From Flagellimonas maritima (lineage in GTDB: Bacteria > Bacteroidota > Bacteroidia > Flavobacteriales > Flavobacteriaceae), in the NCBI RefSeq assembly GCF_003269425.1, contig NZ_CP030104.1, positions 1 to 64,000 on the forward strand: DNA of 64,000 nucleotides, written 5' to 3'. Positions 20,416 to 28,934 of this stretch are shown here, one piece after another. The notes under the pieces were generated by a model. That model was given only the letters and a program-made list of their open reading frames with translations, did no database searches and was not told the origin of the DNA. Each line of letters starts with the position of its first letter. Position 1 is the first letter of the stretch. The translations under genes and the position numbers were made by a program.

Positions 20416-21504
20416 ATGGCAGCTTCAAAAATCCTAACATCCAAGTCTCTTAAATTCTTTGAAAAGTATTTAAACAATGCTTCTCCTACGGGTTATGAAT
20501 GGGAAGGGCAAAAAATTTGGATGGACTATTTAAAGCCCTATGTTGATGATTTTATTACGGATACTTACGGAACTGCAGTAGGAGTCATCAACCCTGATGC
20601 CAAATACAAAGTCGTTATTGAAGGGCATTCCGACGAAATCTCTTGGTATGTCAACTATATAACGGACAATGGACTTTTATATGTAATCCGTAATGGAGGT
20701 AGCGACCATCAAATTGCACCTTCCAAGTGGGTGAACATCCATACTAAAAATGGGATTGTTAAAGGTGTTTTTGGTTGGCCCGCCATCCATACGAGAAATA
20801 GAAGCAAAGAAGAACCGCCCAAGCTTGACAATATTTTCATAGATATAGGCGCTAAAGACAAAGACGAAGTCAAAAAAATGGGGGTACACGTAGGTTGCGT
20901 TATAACTTATCCCGACGAATTTCAAGTGTTGAATAAAGATAAATTTGTTTGTCGTGCCATTGATAACAGAGCTGGCGGTTTTATGATAGCCGAAGTTGCT
21001 CGGTTATTGCATGAAAATAAGAAGACGTTACCGTTTGGATTATATATAACCAATTCTGTACAGGAAGAAATAGGACTACGTGGCGCAGAAATGATTACCC
21101 AGACCATAAAGCCCAATGTAGCCATTATAACAGATGTTTGCCACGACACGACTACCCCCATGATCGAAAAGAAAAAAGAGGGTGAAACCGCTATGGGTTC
21201 AGGACCCGTAATTTCCTATGCCCCTGCCGTACAGAATAAACTTAGGGAACGCATCATAGAAACTGCGGAAGCCAAAAAAATCCCTTTTCAACGTTTGGCT
21301 GCGTCACGTGCTACAGGAACTGATACGGATGCGTTTGCTTATAGCAATGGAGGTGTGGCTTCGGCATTGATTTCCTTACCGTTACGTTACATGCATACTA
21401 CGGTGGAAATGGTTCATAAAGATGATGTTGAAAATGTTATTCAATTGATTTATGAAACATTGTTGAACATTAAAGAGGGGGAGAGTTTTAGTTATTTTGA
21501 TTAA
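20416..21504 (+). CDS. M42-family metallo-aminopeptidase
   Basis: A 362-residue zinc or cobalt aminopeptidase of the tetrahedral TET type (also annotated glucanase/FrvX). Metal-ligand and catalytic motifs are present in order: EGHSDEISW (His), CRAIDNRAGGFM (Asp), SVQEEIGLRGAEM (general-base Glu-Glu), ITDVCHDTTTP (Asp) and YMHTTVEMVHKDD (His). Members act on short peptides in the cytoplasm as large oligomers. The gene is monocistronic. Confidence 0.94.
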   Translation: MAASKILTSKSLKFFEKYLNNASPTGYEWEGQKIWMDYLKPYVDDFITDTYGTAVGVINPDAKYKVVIEGHSDEISWYVNYITDNGLLYVIRNGGSDHQIAPSKWVNIHTKNGIVKGVFGWPAIHTRNRSKEEPPKLDNIFIDIGAKDKDEVKKMGVHVGCVITYPDEFQVLNKDKFVCRAIDNRAGGFMIAEVARLLHENKKTLPFGLYITNSVQEEIGLRGAEMITQTIKPNVAIITDVCHDTTTPMIEKKKEGETAMGSGPVISYAPAVQNKLRERIIETAEAKKIPFQRLAASRATGTDTDAFAYSNGGVASALISLPLRYMHTTVEMVHKDDVENVIQLIYETLLNIKEGESFSYFD

Positions 21505-21545
21505 AACGTTTCTATCTTTTGGAATATCGCCCATATTTTTGCCAT

Positions 21546-21604
21546 GAAGTACTAATACTTCAATTCCAGTCAGTAAATATATCTCGACTGCGCTCGATAT
21601 GACA
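21546..21604. repeat. Short intergenic inverted repeats, REP-like
   Basis: A 16-base palindrome (GAAGTA ctaa TACTTC at 21546-21561) is followed at 21579-21604 by an imperfect inverted repeat around CTCGACTGCGCTCGAT. From memory, very similar TCGA-TGCGCTCGA motifs are scattered between genes in many Flavobacteriaceae. No second copy was seen in this window. Confidence 0.4.
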
Positions 21605-21622
21605 AGTTAAGTGTACAAAATT

Positions 21623-22162
21623 ATGGATGAACTAGTGGACGTTCTAGATGAAAAAGGGAGGCTTACCGGGGAATCTTGTTTAAAATCCAAAGTGCATGAA
21701 AAGGGGTTCTACCACCCAACTGTTCATGTTTGGTGTTATACTAAAGATGGACTAGTTTTATTGCAGCGTAGAGGCAGTTCCAAAAAATCCTTTCCGTTAA
21801 AATGGGATATCTCCGTAGCCGGACATGTTGGCGCTGGAGAATCTCTTGAAAATGCTGCAGTTCGAGAGGTGTATGAGGAAATAGGTGTTGAAATTGCTCC
21901 ATCGGAACTGATAAAAATCGGAGTCTTCAAAACGGAACACAAACATTCACAAACGTTTTTGGACCGAGAATTCAACCACACCTATCTATGTCAATTAGAC
22001 GCCAAGACAAAATTACAAAAACAAATTTCCGAAGTAGAGGATTTAAAATGGTTCGCTTTAAATCATTTTAAAGAATGGATTAATCAAAATTATCCAGACT
22101 TGGTGCCCAATAGCAATGGTCGCTATGAAAAAGTAATCCAAGAAATAGCGTCAAGACTTTAA
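21623..22162 (+). CDS. Nudix hydrolase, IPP-isomerase-like subgroup
   Basis: A 179-residue Nudix protein. The Nudix box is clear: GHVGAGESLENAAVREVYEEIGV (G-x5-E-x7-REVxEE pattern). The opening DELVDVLDEKGRLTG and FYHPTVHVWCYT resemble the YfcD/isopentenyl-diphosphate-isomerase-like branch, whose substrates are mostly unknown. ATG at 21623 is preferred to GTG at 21611 since homologues begin at MDE. It overlaps the convergent hisS by 12 bases at the 3' end. Confidence 0.88.
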   Translation: MDELVDVLDEKGRLTGESCLKSKVHEKGFYHPTVHVWCYTKDGLVLLQRRGSSKKSFPLKWDISVAGHVGAGESLENAAVREVYEEIGVEIAPSELIKIGVFKTEHKHSQTFLDREFNHTYLCQLDAKTKLQKQISEVEDLKWFALNHFKEWINQNYPDLVPNSNGRYEKVIQEIASRL

Positions 22163-23533
22163 ATCCTGAACAAAAGCTTCGGGATTTTGCAAAACGTAGG
22201 TGGTTTGTTTTCCGCTCGACATATTTTTAACCACAAATTGACCTTCGGACAGTTCTTTATCCCCCAATAAAATCACATAGGGTACACCCCTGCGGTCAGC
22301 ATATTTAAATTGTTTCTGGACTTTGGCTGAAGAGGGGTACAAATCTGCTCTGATTCCCAAGCTTCGCAGTTGGGATACCAACTTGAGAGCTGCTTTGCCC
22401 TCAGCTTCTCCAAAATTCAAGCAAAGTACGTCTAAAGAAACTGATATCTCATCAGGAAATAGCTCCAATTCTTCCATTACCAGATATATACGGTCCAGAC
22501 CAAAAGAAATGCCTACACCACTAACATCCTTTAAACCAAAAATACCCGTTAGATTATCGTATCGTCCACCACCACCTATGGAACCCATGTCAACACCTTT
22601 AGGAGCGCTGACTTCAAAAATAGCTCCTGTATAATAGTTCAGTCCACGTGCTAAAGTAACATCTAACTGTAATTTGGCCGTTTGTAAGCCGAGGTCTTCT
22701 ACATGTTTTACAATGTGCTCCAATTCGGCAACACCGCTCATTCCTATTTCTGATTTGGAAAGTAATGATTTTAACTGCTCCAATTGTGTTTCGCTGGAGC
22801 CAGACATGGTAAATAACGGAGATGCTCTTTCAATTGAATTTTCTGAAACCCCCTTGGACAACATTTCCCTCTTAACGCCGTCCTCCCCTATTTTATCCAA
22901 TTTATCCAAAGCAACCGTAAAGTCAATCAATAAATGTTTTGCACCAATTACCTCTGCAATACCAGATAATACTTTTCGATTATTGATTTTAATGGTCGTG
23001 CCAACAAGCTTTAAATCCGAAAAAATAGCATCGTATAATTGTACCAATTCCGTTTCCTGTAGTAAAGAGTCCGAACCTACTATATCGGCATCGCATTGAT
23101 AAAATTCGCGAAAACGTCCTTTTTGGGGTCTATCCGCTCTCCAAACGGGTTGGATCTGATAACGCTTAAAGGGGAAATCGATTTCATTTTGGTGCATGAC
23201 AACATAGCGTGCAAAAGGTACTGTAAGATCGTAGCGGAGTGCTTTTTCGGAGATTTTGGGTATTAGGGAGGATGATTTTTTTGAACTGTAGGTAACATCA
23301 TCAACTTTGGAAATAAAATCCCCTGAATTCAAAATCTTAAAAATCAAACGATCACCTTCTTCTCCATATTTCCCCATCAGGGTTTCCGAATTTTCAAAAG
23401 ATGGGGTCTCTATTGGCTGAAATCCAAAAACCTCAAAATGTTTTTTTATGGTTTCCATGATATAAGTACGCTTGGCGACTTCTGTTGGAGAAAAATCCCT
23501 TGTTCCCTTGGGTATGGATGGTTTTTGTGGCAT
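22151..23533 (-). CDS. hisS: Histidyl-tRNA synthetase
   Basis: A 460-residue class II synthetase that charges tRNA-His. Class II motif 2 is RADRPQKGRFREFYQCDADI, the histidine-binding loop is GLNYYTGAIFEV, and motif 3 is GVGISFGLDRIY. A C-terminal anticodon-binding domain occupies about residues 360-460. The start MPQKPSIPKGTRDF is standard. TATATTTG on the minus strand at 23551-23558 is a likely -7 element. The gene is monocistronic. Confidence 0.97.
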   Translation of the reverse strand: MPQKPSIPKGTRDFSPTEVAKRTYIMETIKKHFEVFGFQPIETPSFENSETLMGKYGEEGDRLIFKILNSGDFISKVDDVTYSSKKSSSLIPKISEKALRYDLTVPFARYVVMHQNEIDFPFKRYQIQPVWRADRPQKGRFREFYQCDADIVGSDSLLQETELVQLYDAIFSDLKLVGTTIKINNRKVLSGIAEVIGAKHLLIDFTVALDKLDKIGEDGVKREMLSKGVSENSIERASPLFTMSGSSETQLEQLKSLLSKSEIGMSGVAELEHIVKHVEDLGLQTAKLQLDVTLARGLNYYTGAIFEVSAPKGVDMGSIGGGGRYDNLTGIFGLKDVSGVGISFGLDRIYLVMEELELFPDEISVSLDVLCLNFGEAEGKAALKLVSQLRSLGIRADLYPSSAKVQKQFKYADRRGVPYVILLGDKELSEGQFVVKNMSSGKQTTYVLQNPEAFVQDLKS

Positions 23534-23994
23534 GTTTTCTAATTGTGGTGCAAATATACGTTGTATGGTGAATTTAACTTAGGACTTCTTGACTGTCAGT
23601 CCAATTATAACCTTAAAAATGGTATTAAAAATGATAAAACTAATTAGCCAATAATCTGATCGAATCATCAATACATTTTATAATTAGAGATTATGAAATT
23701 TCACCAAGAGATTGAAGGTATATAGTGTATGTCATTTCCCTAAGCTTTTAATGCCATCACATACTATATTAAATGGAGTCAAAAAGGTTAGCCGAGTGAT
23801 AAAAAAAAATTAAAACATCCTACTACTCTACTACTATAACAGAACATCCATGATAAAATAAAAACCGTTTACAGGACCTTGAGTCCAATCAAACATTCAA
23901 GACCGTCAATTCAAAACGTACATCCGTCAATTCTTGTTAAGTTTTGTAATAATTACTTTTTAGTATTATGCTGCAAATCGATAAAATAAGAAAA
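23534..23994. other. Intergenic region between hisS and the collagen-like lipoprotein gene
   Basis: The first part holds the divergent hisS promoter. The rest is AT-rich with no open reading frame of note. Its notable content is the pair of identical 10-bp direct repeats at 23903-23933, described separately. Confidence 0.6.
23903..23933 (+). promoter_or_regulatory. Tandem LytTR-like operator upstream of the collagen-like lipoprotein gene
   Basis: CCGTCAATTC occurs twice, identically, at 23903-23912 and 23924-23933, exactly 21 bases start to start (two helical turns). Direct 9-10-bp repeats with this spacing are the usual form of LytTR-domain binding sites. The downstream start codon is 61 bases after the second copy. 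Related pairs with the same 21-base period lie at 36019-36049 and 43600-43630. Confidence 0.65.
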
Positions 23995-24657
23995 ATGAGA
24001 TTCAAATTATTTTTAGGACTATGTTTTATAACTAGTTTATTCTTTATGTCATGTTCTGGCGAAGATGGTGAACAAGGTATTCAGGGAAAACAAGGTGAAA
24101 CAGGACAGCAGGGTGAAGCAGGACTTGATGGTGAAACAGGACCGCCAGTTACGTTTTATTTTGAAGACTTTGAGGGACTATCTGACGATATTCCACCCAT
24201 AGAATTTGTTCAAAGTGAAAATAACGATGTTGACTGGTCTGTAGCTATTTTAAACTTTGGTTCTACTTACTCTTTAAATCATTCTTTAGTTAGTGGTGAT
24301 ATAAATGATAATGAAAGCAGTGAAATTTCAATTTCTTTTACGAGCGAGAGTACAAGTTTGATTGAGTTTGATGTGTTCGTTAGATCAGAAGCCGATTCTG
24401 ATTTTATTCTTTGGTCCCTAAATAATCAAGTAGTTGAAGGCGTTTCGGGATTTCTTTCAAGACCAATAAGAATAAGATTTACAGCAGAAGCAGGTGAAAA
24501 CGTTTTGACTTTCACTTATGAAAAAGATGAGTTAACATCTGTTGACTTAGATCGGGCTTACGTGGACAATTTATTAATCAATAATGTAGCATCTACAGGA
24601 AAGATTAATTTAGGTTTACCAGAATTACCAGAAGGTGCTACTTATTATAACAAATAG
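23995..24657 (+). CDS. Lipoprotein with collagen-like repeat and beta-sandwich domain
   Basis: A 220-residue lipoprotein: signal peptide with lipobox FFMSC, then about ten uninterrupted Gly-X-Y triplets (starting GEDGEQGIQGKQ, ending GPP), then a roughly 160-residue beta-rich domain starting VTFYFEDFEGL that looks like a jelly-roll or adhesin module. ATG at 23995 is preferred over 23968 because it opens the signal peptide directly. The short collagen-like stalk probably lifts the domain off the cell surface. It is a single-gene unit with a clear terminator and a LytTR-like repeat pair upstream. Function unknown. Confidence 0.78.
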   Translation: MRFKLFLGLCFITSLFFMSCSGEDGEQGIQGKQGETGQQGEAGLDGETGPPVTFYFEDFEGLSDDIPPIEFVQSENNDVDWSVAILNFGSTYSLNHSLVSGDINDNESSEISISFTSESTSLIEFDVFVRSEADSDFILWSLNNQVVEGVSGFLSRPIRIRFTAEAGENVLTFTYEKDELTSVDLDRAYVDNLLINNVASTGKINLGLPELPEGATYYNK

Positions 24658-25004
24658 AAATATTTTAATAAAATAGTATTCTATTGATCTAAAAAATATC
24701 CAACTTTATTAATTTGAAGGGAGCCTTACTGTAGGCTCCTTTTTCTTTTCCTGATATTGATGTCTAGTGCAGAAATAAATCAATAGAAATCTCAAACCAA
24801 TTAAATTCATCTCAGTTCAATACGTAATAGATTACTAAAAGAAATTATCCTCAGACTAAGCCTACATACCACTAAAAATTCCAAATACCAAACTTCAAAA
24901 AAGGTCAACTAAAAATTGTACTAATTAATGCTGTTTATATTGACCATTCTCAACAATTAGAATTAGGCATGTCTCGGACAATTAAATCCTACAAGATTAA
25001 AAAA
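24658..25004. other. AT-rich intergenic region
   Basis: It contains the terminator of the collagen-like lipoprotein gene. I see no reading frame, repeat or RNA-like structure in the remaining 260 bases. Confidence 0.5.
24720..24745 (+). terminator. Rho-independent terminator
   Basis: A 7-bp GC-rich stem (GGAGCCT paired with AGGCTCC), a 6-base loop and the tract TTTTTCTTTT, about 60 bases after the lipoprotein stop. Confidence 0.85.
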
Positions 25005-25475
25005 TCAGTCTATAATCCGGTCGAACCATTTATATAAATCGCCTTTGGTGATTACGGCTCCTTGCTGAATGAGATCGAACTTATCCAAGTTTTTATCTTC
25101 ACCGTAGGCTTTCGATGCGGTCAAATATTCCACAAAATCAGATTGAAAGTTACGTTTAAACCAACCAAAGCCTTCGTTAGTGCGCAAATCAATATTGGGA
25201 TTCATCACTTTTACGGAAAATAACTTCATTTCCTTTTCTTTTAGATGAAACAAGTGCATGTGCAGTTCGGAAATATTCTCTAAATATTCAACCTTGGACA
25301 AAACGCCCTCCCAAACCAAATCACTGAATACATCGAGTTCTTCTTCAACAACTTCTGGCTTTTCCTTCTTCAGCGTCTTCCATTCCTCTGCTGTGATGGA
25401 CTGGGTCGCCAAGAAGTTGATGAATTCAGGATGTAATTCTTCCAATTGCTGCTGTGTCAATCGCATATATTTCAT
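25005..25475 (-). CDS. DUF6495-like cytoplasmic protein
   Basis: A 156-residue soluble acidic protein, matching from memory the flavobacterial DUF6495 family (ELHPEFINFLATQSITAEEW, ELDVFSDLVWEGVL and GAVITKGDLYKWF are typical). The function is unknown. The start is the ATG at 25475. The reading frame stays open upstream to 25523, but that extension runs through a terminator hairpin and encodes an unlikely leader. Confidence 0.78.
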   Translation of the reverse strand: MKYMRLTQQQLEELHPEFINFLATQSITAEEWKTLKKEKPEVVEEELDVFSDLVWEGVLSKVEYLENISELHMHLFHLKEKEMKLFSVKVMNPNIDLRTNEGFGWFKRNFQSDFVEYLTASKAYGEDKNLDKFDLIQQGAVITKGDLYKWFDRIID

Positions 25476-25483
25476 TCTGCAAA

Positions 25484-25518
25484 AGTAAAAAACCATGAAC
25501 TTAAAATCCATGGTTTTT
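25484..25518 (-). terminator. Terminator of the SprB-repeat gene transcript
   Basis: A 10-bp perfect stem (AAAAACCATG at 25488-25497 with CATGGTTTTT at 25509-25518), 11-base loop, followed on the minus strand by TTTTTTACTTTT. It lies about 115 bases after the SprB-repeat gene and only 9 bases before the DUF6495 start, which helps fix that start. Confidence 0.75.
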
Positions 25519-25631
25519 CTCAAAGAATGATGTATTTGTTCTTTAAATTGATAGTCTCATAGTTCTCCTTTAGTCCCTCCAAGGGAGGGAAATAATTTTC
25601 TTTTGATTAAATTTTATTGGAAGGTAATACA

Positions 25632-28600
25632 CTATTGAAGTATCAATTTCCGTAAAGCCGTTCCATAAGGAGTTTCAAGAACTATAACATATATTCCTGA
25701 AGGCAATCCTTCAATATTCATGGGTATATCATAATGTTTGGCCCCGCCGGACTGAGTTTGCAAAATAAGGTTGTTGTTTGCAAAGCCAAAGACCCGAAGA
25801 CCAATATTCCCGACCTTGCCAAGTTTTATATCCACAGTGAACGCTCCTGTAGTCGGATTGGGATACACGATGAATTCCTCGATACGGTCTTCGTTTCCCG
25901 CTGCTTCGGTTTCCCCACCGATAAGCCCATCTTTTTCGAGTACGATAATCTTTTTGGTTCTTTGGGACCAGCAATTATCCTTGAAGACCTTAATGCCAAC
26001 TTCATACTCTCCCGTGGAGGTGAATCTCAGCTCCAGCTCATCGTTGTCCTGTTTTAGTACCAGGGCCGTCTCGGGCACTGTCCATTCAACAGTTTCAGGA
26101 ACGGGATAGCTCAGATCCACGGCGACAATGGTCTCGTTTACGAATACCTGGCTGGCCACGGCAAATTCGGCCTGTATTTGATCGGGCAAACCGACAGTAG
26201 TGCCCTTCACCAGTTCACAACTGTTATTGTCCCTTATCAAGACGCTGTACTCCCCTGCTTCAAGGTTAAAAAAAGTACTTCCTCCCTGAAAATTTGATCC
26301 GCCATCAATGGAATATGTATAGGGTGGCGTACCTCCAAAAGCAGTGATGTCAATAGTTCCCTCATCACCGATAAAACATTCGGTCGGAAAAGGTGTTAAA
26401 TTGGCACCCAACTTTTGTAAAGGTTCCTTCAAAACGACAATATCGACCACTTCGGAGACAACAGAGTCATCGGTCAGCCGCAAGGTATATGTACCTTCGG
26501 TAAGTCCAATAATTGTTGCTGAATTGGGCGCGGAAAATGTGACCTGTCCTTGTTTCTCCCATACATAGTTAAACGGTGGTATACCGGTAACGGAAGCAGT
26601 TATGGAACCCGTGGCATCTCCATTACAACTGACATGGGTTGGGGACAGCTCCACAATTTCCAATGGTTCTGGTTCGTAGATAATAATAGGTTCTCCAAGC
26701 GAAGCCGAACAACCGTTCGCATCGCTGACCACTACTTGGTAACTTCCTTCGCCCAAGCCCACCAATTCTGTATCGGTGGATTCTGGAGAAGGTACGAACG
26801 GTTCCCCGTTTTTTTTCCATTCGTACGTAAAGGGCGGCACCCCGTTTTCTATATTAACGTTAAGAGTGCCATCCTCGGCAGCGTTGATGCTTATGTTGGT
26901 TTTGGAAACTTCCTTTACTTCTATTCCCGTTTCGGGTTCGGTCAGGATTATGGGTTCTTCTTCGTTGGTCACCTGGCATTGTCCGTCCGATACAAAATAT
27001 ACGTATTCACCTATGGGCAGATTTTCCTTTAATGCTTCGGTAACTGGACCGTCCAACCAGCTTATTTCATAAGGTCCGCCCGTACCCCCGGATATATTCA
27101 GTTGGATACTGCCAAAATCCTCTCCCTTGCAGATACTGTTGCTCTGTACGGCCTCAACCTTCAACAATGGGTTTATATAATCGAATTGATAAAATGCCTC
27201 TTCCAGGCCATCACTATTATCGGTAACTGTAACGGAATACATTCCCTGCCCCACTTCGATTGATTTTGTGGTTTCCCCTGTGGACCAGAGATATTCGTAG
27301 CCACCATTGGTTCCCCCCGTGGGGTTCGCTTCCAGAATCCCAATGTCCCCTTCGCAGGTTATGGATACGTCTTCTGCTATGAAAACCTCGAGGGGCGGTA
27401 GTTCGTTAATAGTAAAATCCTCTTCTTCCGAGGAACAGCCTTGTCCATTGTCGTCGGTAATGATTACGGTATAATCTCCAGGTTCCAGTTCGGTAAGGGA
27501 CAAGGGGTCGTTAGGAAAAAAGAGTTGACCGTCCTTGGTCCAATCGTATACATAGTTGCCGTTCCCTCCTGAAACTTGTTCCAGTATTATGCTTCCCGTG
27601 GGAAGAAAGTTTGGGGGCTCCCCAGCCTGAAAAATTAAATATGAATCCAATTGTGGACTTTCGGCCAAGGCCACAAGCTCGATTTCCAATATACCTGATT
27701 GGCAGCCTAGAACATCGGTAACCAATAACGAATAGTTACCCGTGGGCAAGTTGACTGGATTGGCATCGGTAGACCCCTCGGGAAGGTCGAAGGGTTCCCC
27801 GTTTCTTTGCCATTCGAAAACGTAGTCGCCATTGCCCCCCGAAAGGTTGGCAACTGTTATCTCCCCGTTAGAAGATCCCGAACATTTGGGGTCGGTCTTA
27901 TTCAGGTCGAAAGTAATAGGTTCCGGTTCCAAAATGGTTACAGGTGCTTCACCCCCACCAATGGCATCGTTTCCAACTTTCACGATCCACTGCATGGTAT
28001 ACCCCCCAGTCGGCAATCCTGCCTCGGCTTCATAGGTAAGGGTGTTGCCATCGAAATCTGCTTGGGTCAATGGGGGACTGTCATGTACCCCGTCTTCCCC
28101 CAACATGAACACAAACTGAATCGATTCCTCTTCGGTCAACGCCCGATCGAAAATTGCGGTAATCCCTCCATCCCCATCGCCATGGCAGGTAACGGGAAGT
28201 CCCACAAGGTTGTCTGGAACGTCTGGGTCCAGAACGGGAACGCAGGGAATCAAATCCAGTATGAGAACATCGGAACGGTCTTCAAGGTTGTTCGGGTCAT
28301 CCGTATATTGAACCTGGATTAACAAATTGTTATAATTATCGATATCTGGGATCTCGGACGGGTCTATTATCGGGTGACTGGGGTTTATACCATATGGCAA
28401 CAATATCTCATATTCTTCTGTTTCTATATTGAAATATGTCAATGCATATGTCATTTCAACTCCTGTAGCAACTTTTATTTGTGAAGGCTCACAAATATTA
28501 ATTTGCGTGAGATTAGGATTCCAATCTGCCAAATCACGTAAATAGTTTGCGAAAAAAAATCCACTAAAACCTGGAGCACAACTCCATTCCATAAGTAAAA

Positions 28601-28925
28601 TAGAATCTGTTATACCATTATAAGGAATCATCTCACCACCATCAGTACATATCAACATAACGTCTCCAGAAGTACTAACATAACCAGTAATTTCATTATT
28701 GGAAGTATATATATAATCATCCATCATAAGCTCTGGAGCTATATTGGATATCTCTGAATATATGACATGTTGAGGACCAAAAAATTGATTAGCCCAATAT
28801 TCGATTTGTTGTTGATTTGGTAAACCATGTGCAACTTCATAACGAATTTTATACTTAAATTGACATTTTGCTTCAGTAAGCGTAAAAAAAAGAAATAATA
28901 AAGAAATAAAATAAATTCTTTTCAT
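25632..28925 (-). CDS. SprB-repeat surface protein with T9SS type A sorting domain
   Basis: A 1097-residue secreted protein. After a signal peptide (IYFISLLFLFFTLTEAKCQ) comes a roughly 190-residue domain I do not recognise. About eight SprB-like beta-sandwich repeats follow, marked by lines such as CNGDATGSITASVTGIPPF and CSGSSNGEITVANLSGGNG. A C-terminal T9SS sorting domain (IVYPNPTTGAFTVDI ... GLPSGIYVIVL) comes last. SprB repeats are known from flavobacterial gliding and adhesin proteins. The repeat part is clearly GC-richer than the N-terminal domain (31 of 60 G+C at 27721-27780 against 19 of 60 at 28441-28500). It is the last gene of a three-gene run with only 9 bases to the Fn3 gene. 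Inference: the N-terminal domain is the functional, exchangeable head of a cell-surface stalk. Confidence 0.88.
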   Translation of the reverse strand: MKRIYFISLLFLFFTLTEAKCQFKYKIRYEVAHGLPNQQQIEYWANQFFGPQHVIYSEISNIAPELMMDDYIYTSNNEITGYVSTSGDVMLICTDGGEMIPYNGITDSILLMEWSCAPGFSGFFFANYLRDLADWNPNLTQINICEPSQIKVATGVEMTYALTYFNIETEEYEILLPYGINPSHPIIDPSEIPDIDNYNNLLIQVQYTDDPNNLEDRSDVLILDLIPCVPVLDPDVPDNLVGLPVTCHGDGDGGITAIFDRALTEEESIQFVFMLGEDGVHDSPPLTQADFDGNTLTYEAEAGLPTGGYTMQWIVKVGNDAIGGGEAPVTILEPEPITFDLNKTDPKCSGSSNGEITVANLSGGNGDYVFEWQRNGEPFDLPEGSTDANPVNLPTGNYSLLVTDVLGCQSGILEIELVALAESPQLDSYLIFQAGEPPNFLPTGSIILEQVSGGNGNYVYDWTKDGQLFFPNDPLSLTELEPGDYTVIITDDNGQGCSSEEEDFTINELPPLEVFIAEDVSITCEGDIGILEANPTGGTNGGYEYLWSTGETTKSIEVGQGMYSVTVTDNSDGLEEAFYQFDYINPLLKVEAVQSNSICKGEDFGSIQLNISGGTGGPYEISWLDGPVTEALKENLPIGEYVYFVSDGQCQVTNEEEPIILTEPETGIEVKEVSKTNISINAAEDGTLNVNIENGVPPFTYEWKKNGEPFVPSPESTDTELVGLGEGSYQVVVSDANGCSASLGEPIIIYEPEPLEIVELSPTHVSCNGDATGSITASVTGIPPFNYVWEKQGQVTFSAPNSATIIGLTEGTYTLRLTDDSVVSEVVDIVVLKEPLQKLGANLTPFPTECFIGDEGTIDITAFGGTPPYTYSIDGGSNFQGGSTFFNLEAGEYSVLIRDNNSCELVKGTTVGLPDQIQAEFAVASQVFVNETIVAVDLSYPVPETVEWTVPETALVLKQDNDELELRFTSTGEYEVGIKVFKDNCWSQRTKKIIVLEKDGLIGGETEAAGNEDRIEEFIVYPNPTTGAFTVDIKLGKVGNIGLRVFGFANNNLILQTQSGGAKHYDIPMNIEGLPSGIYVIVLETPYGTALRKLILQ

Positions 28926-28934
28926 AATCGAATA

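Noticed and set aside
26550..27032. A 160-codon plus-strand frame opposite the SprB-repeat gene
   Set aside because: Low-complexity translation antisense to clearly conserved repeats; a shadow.
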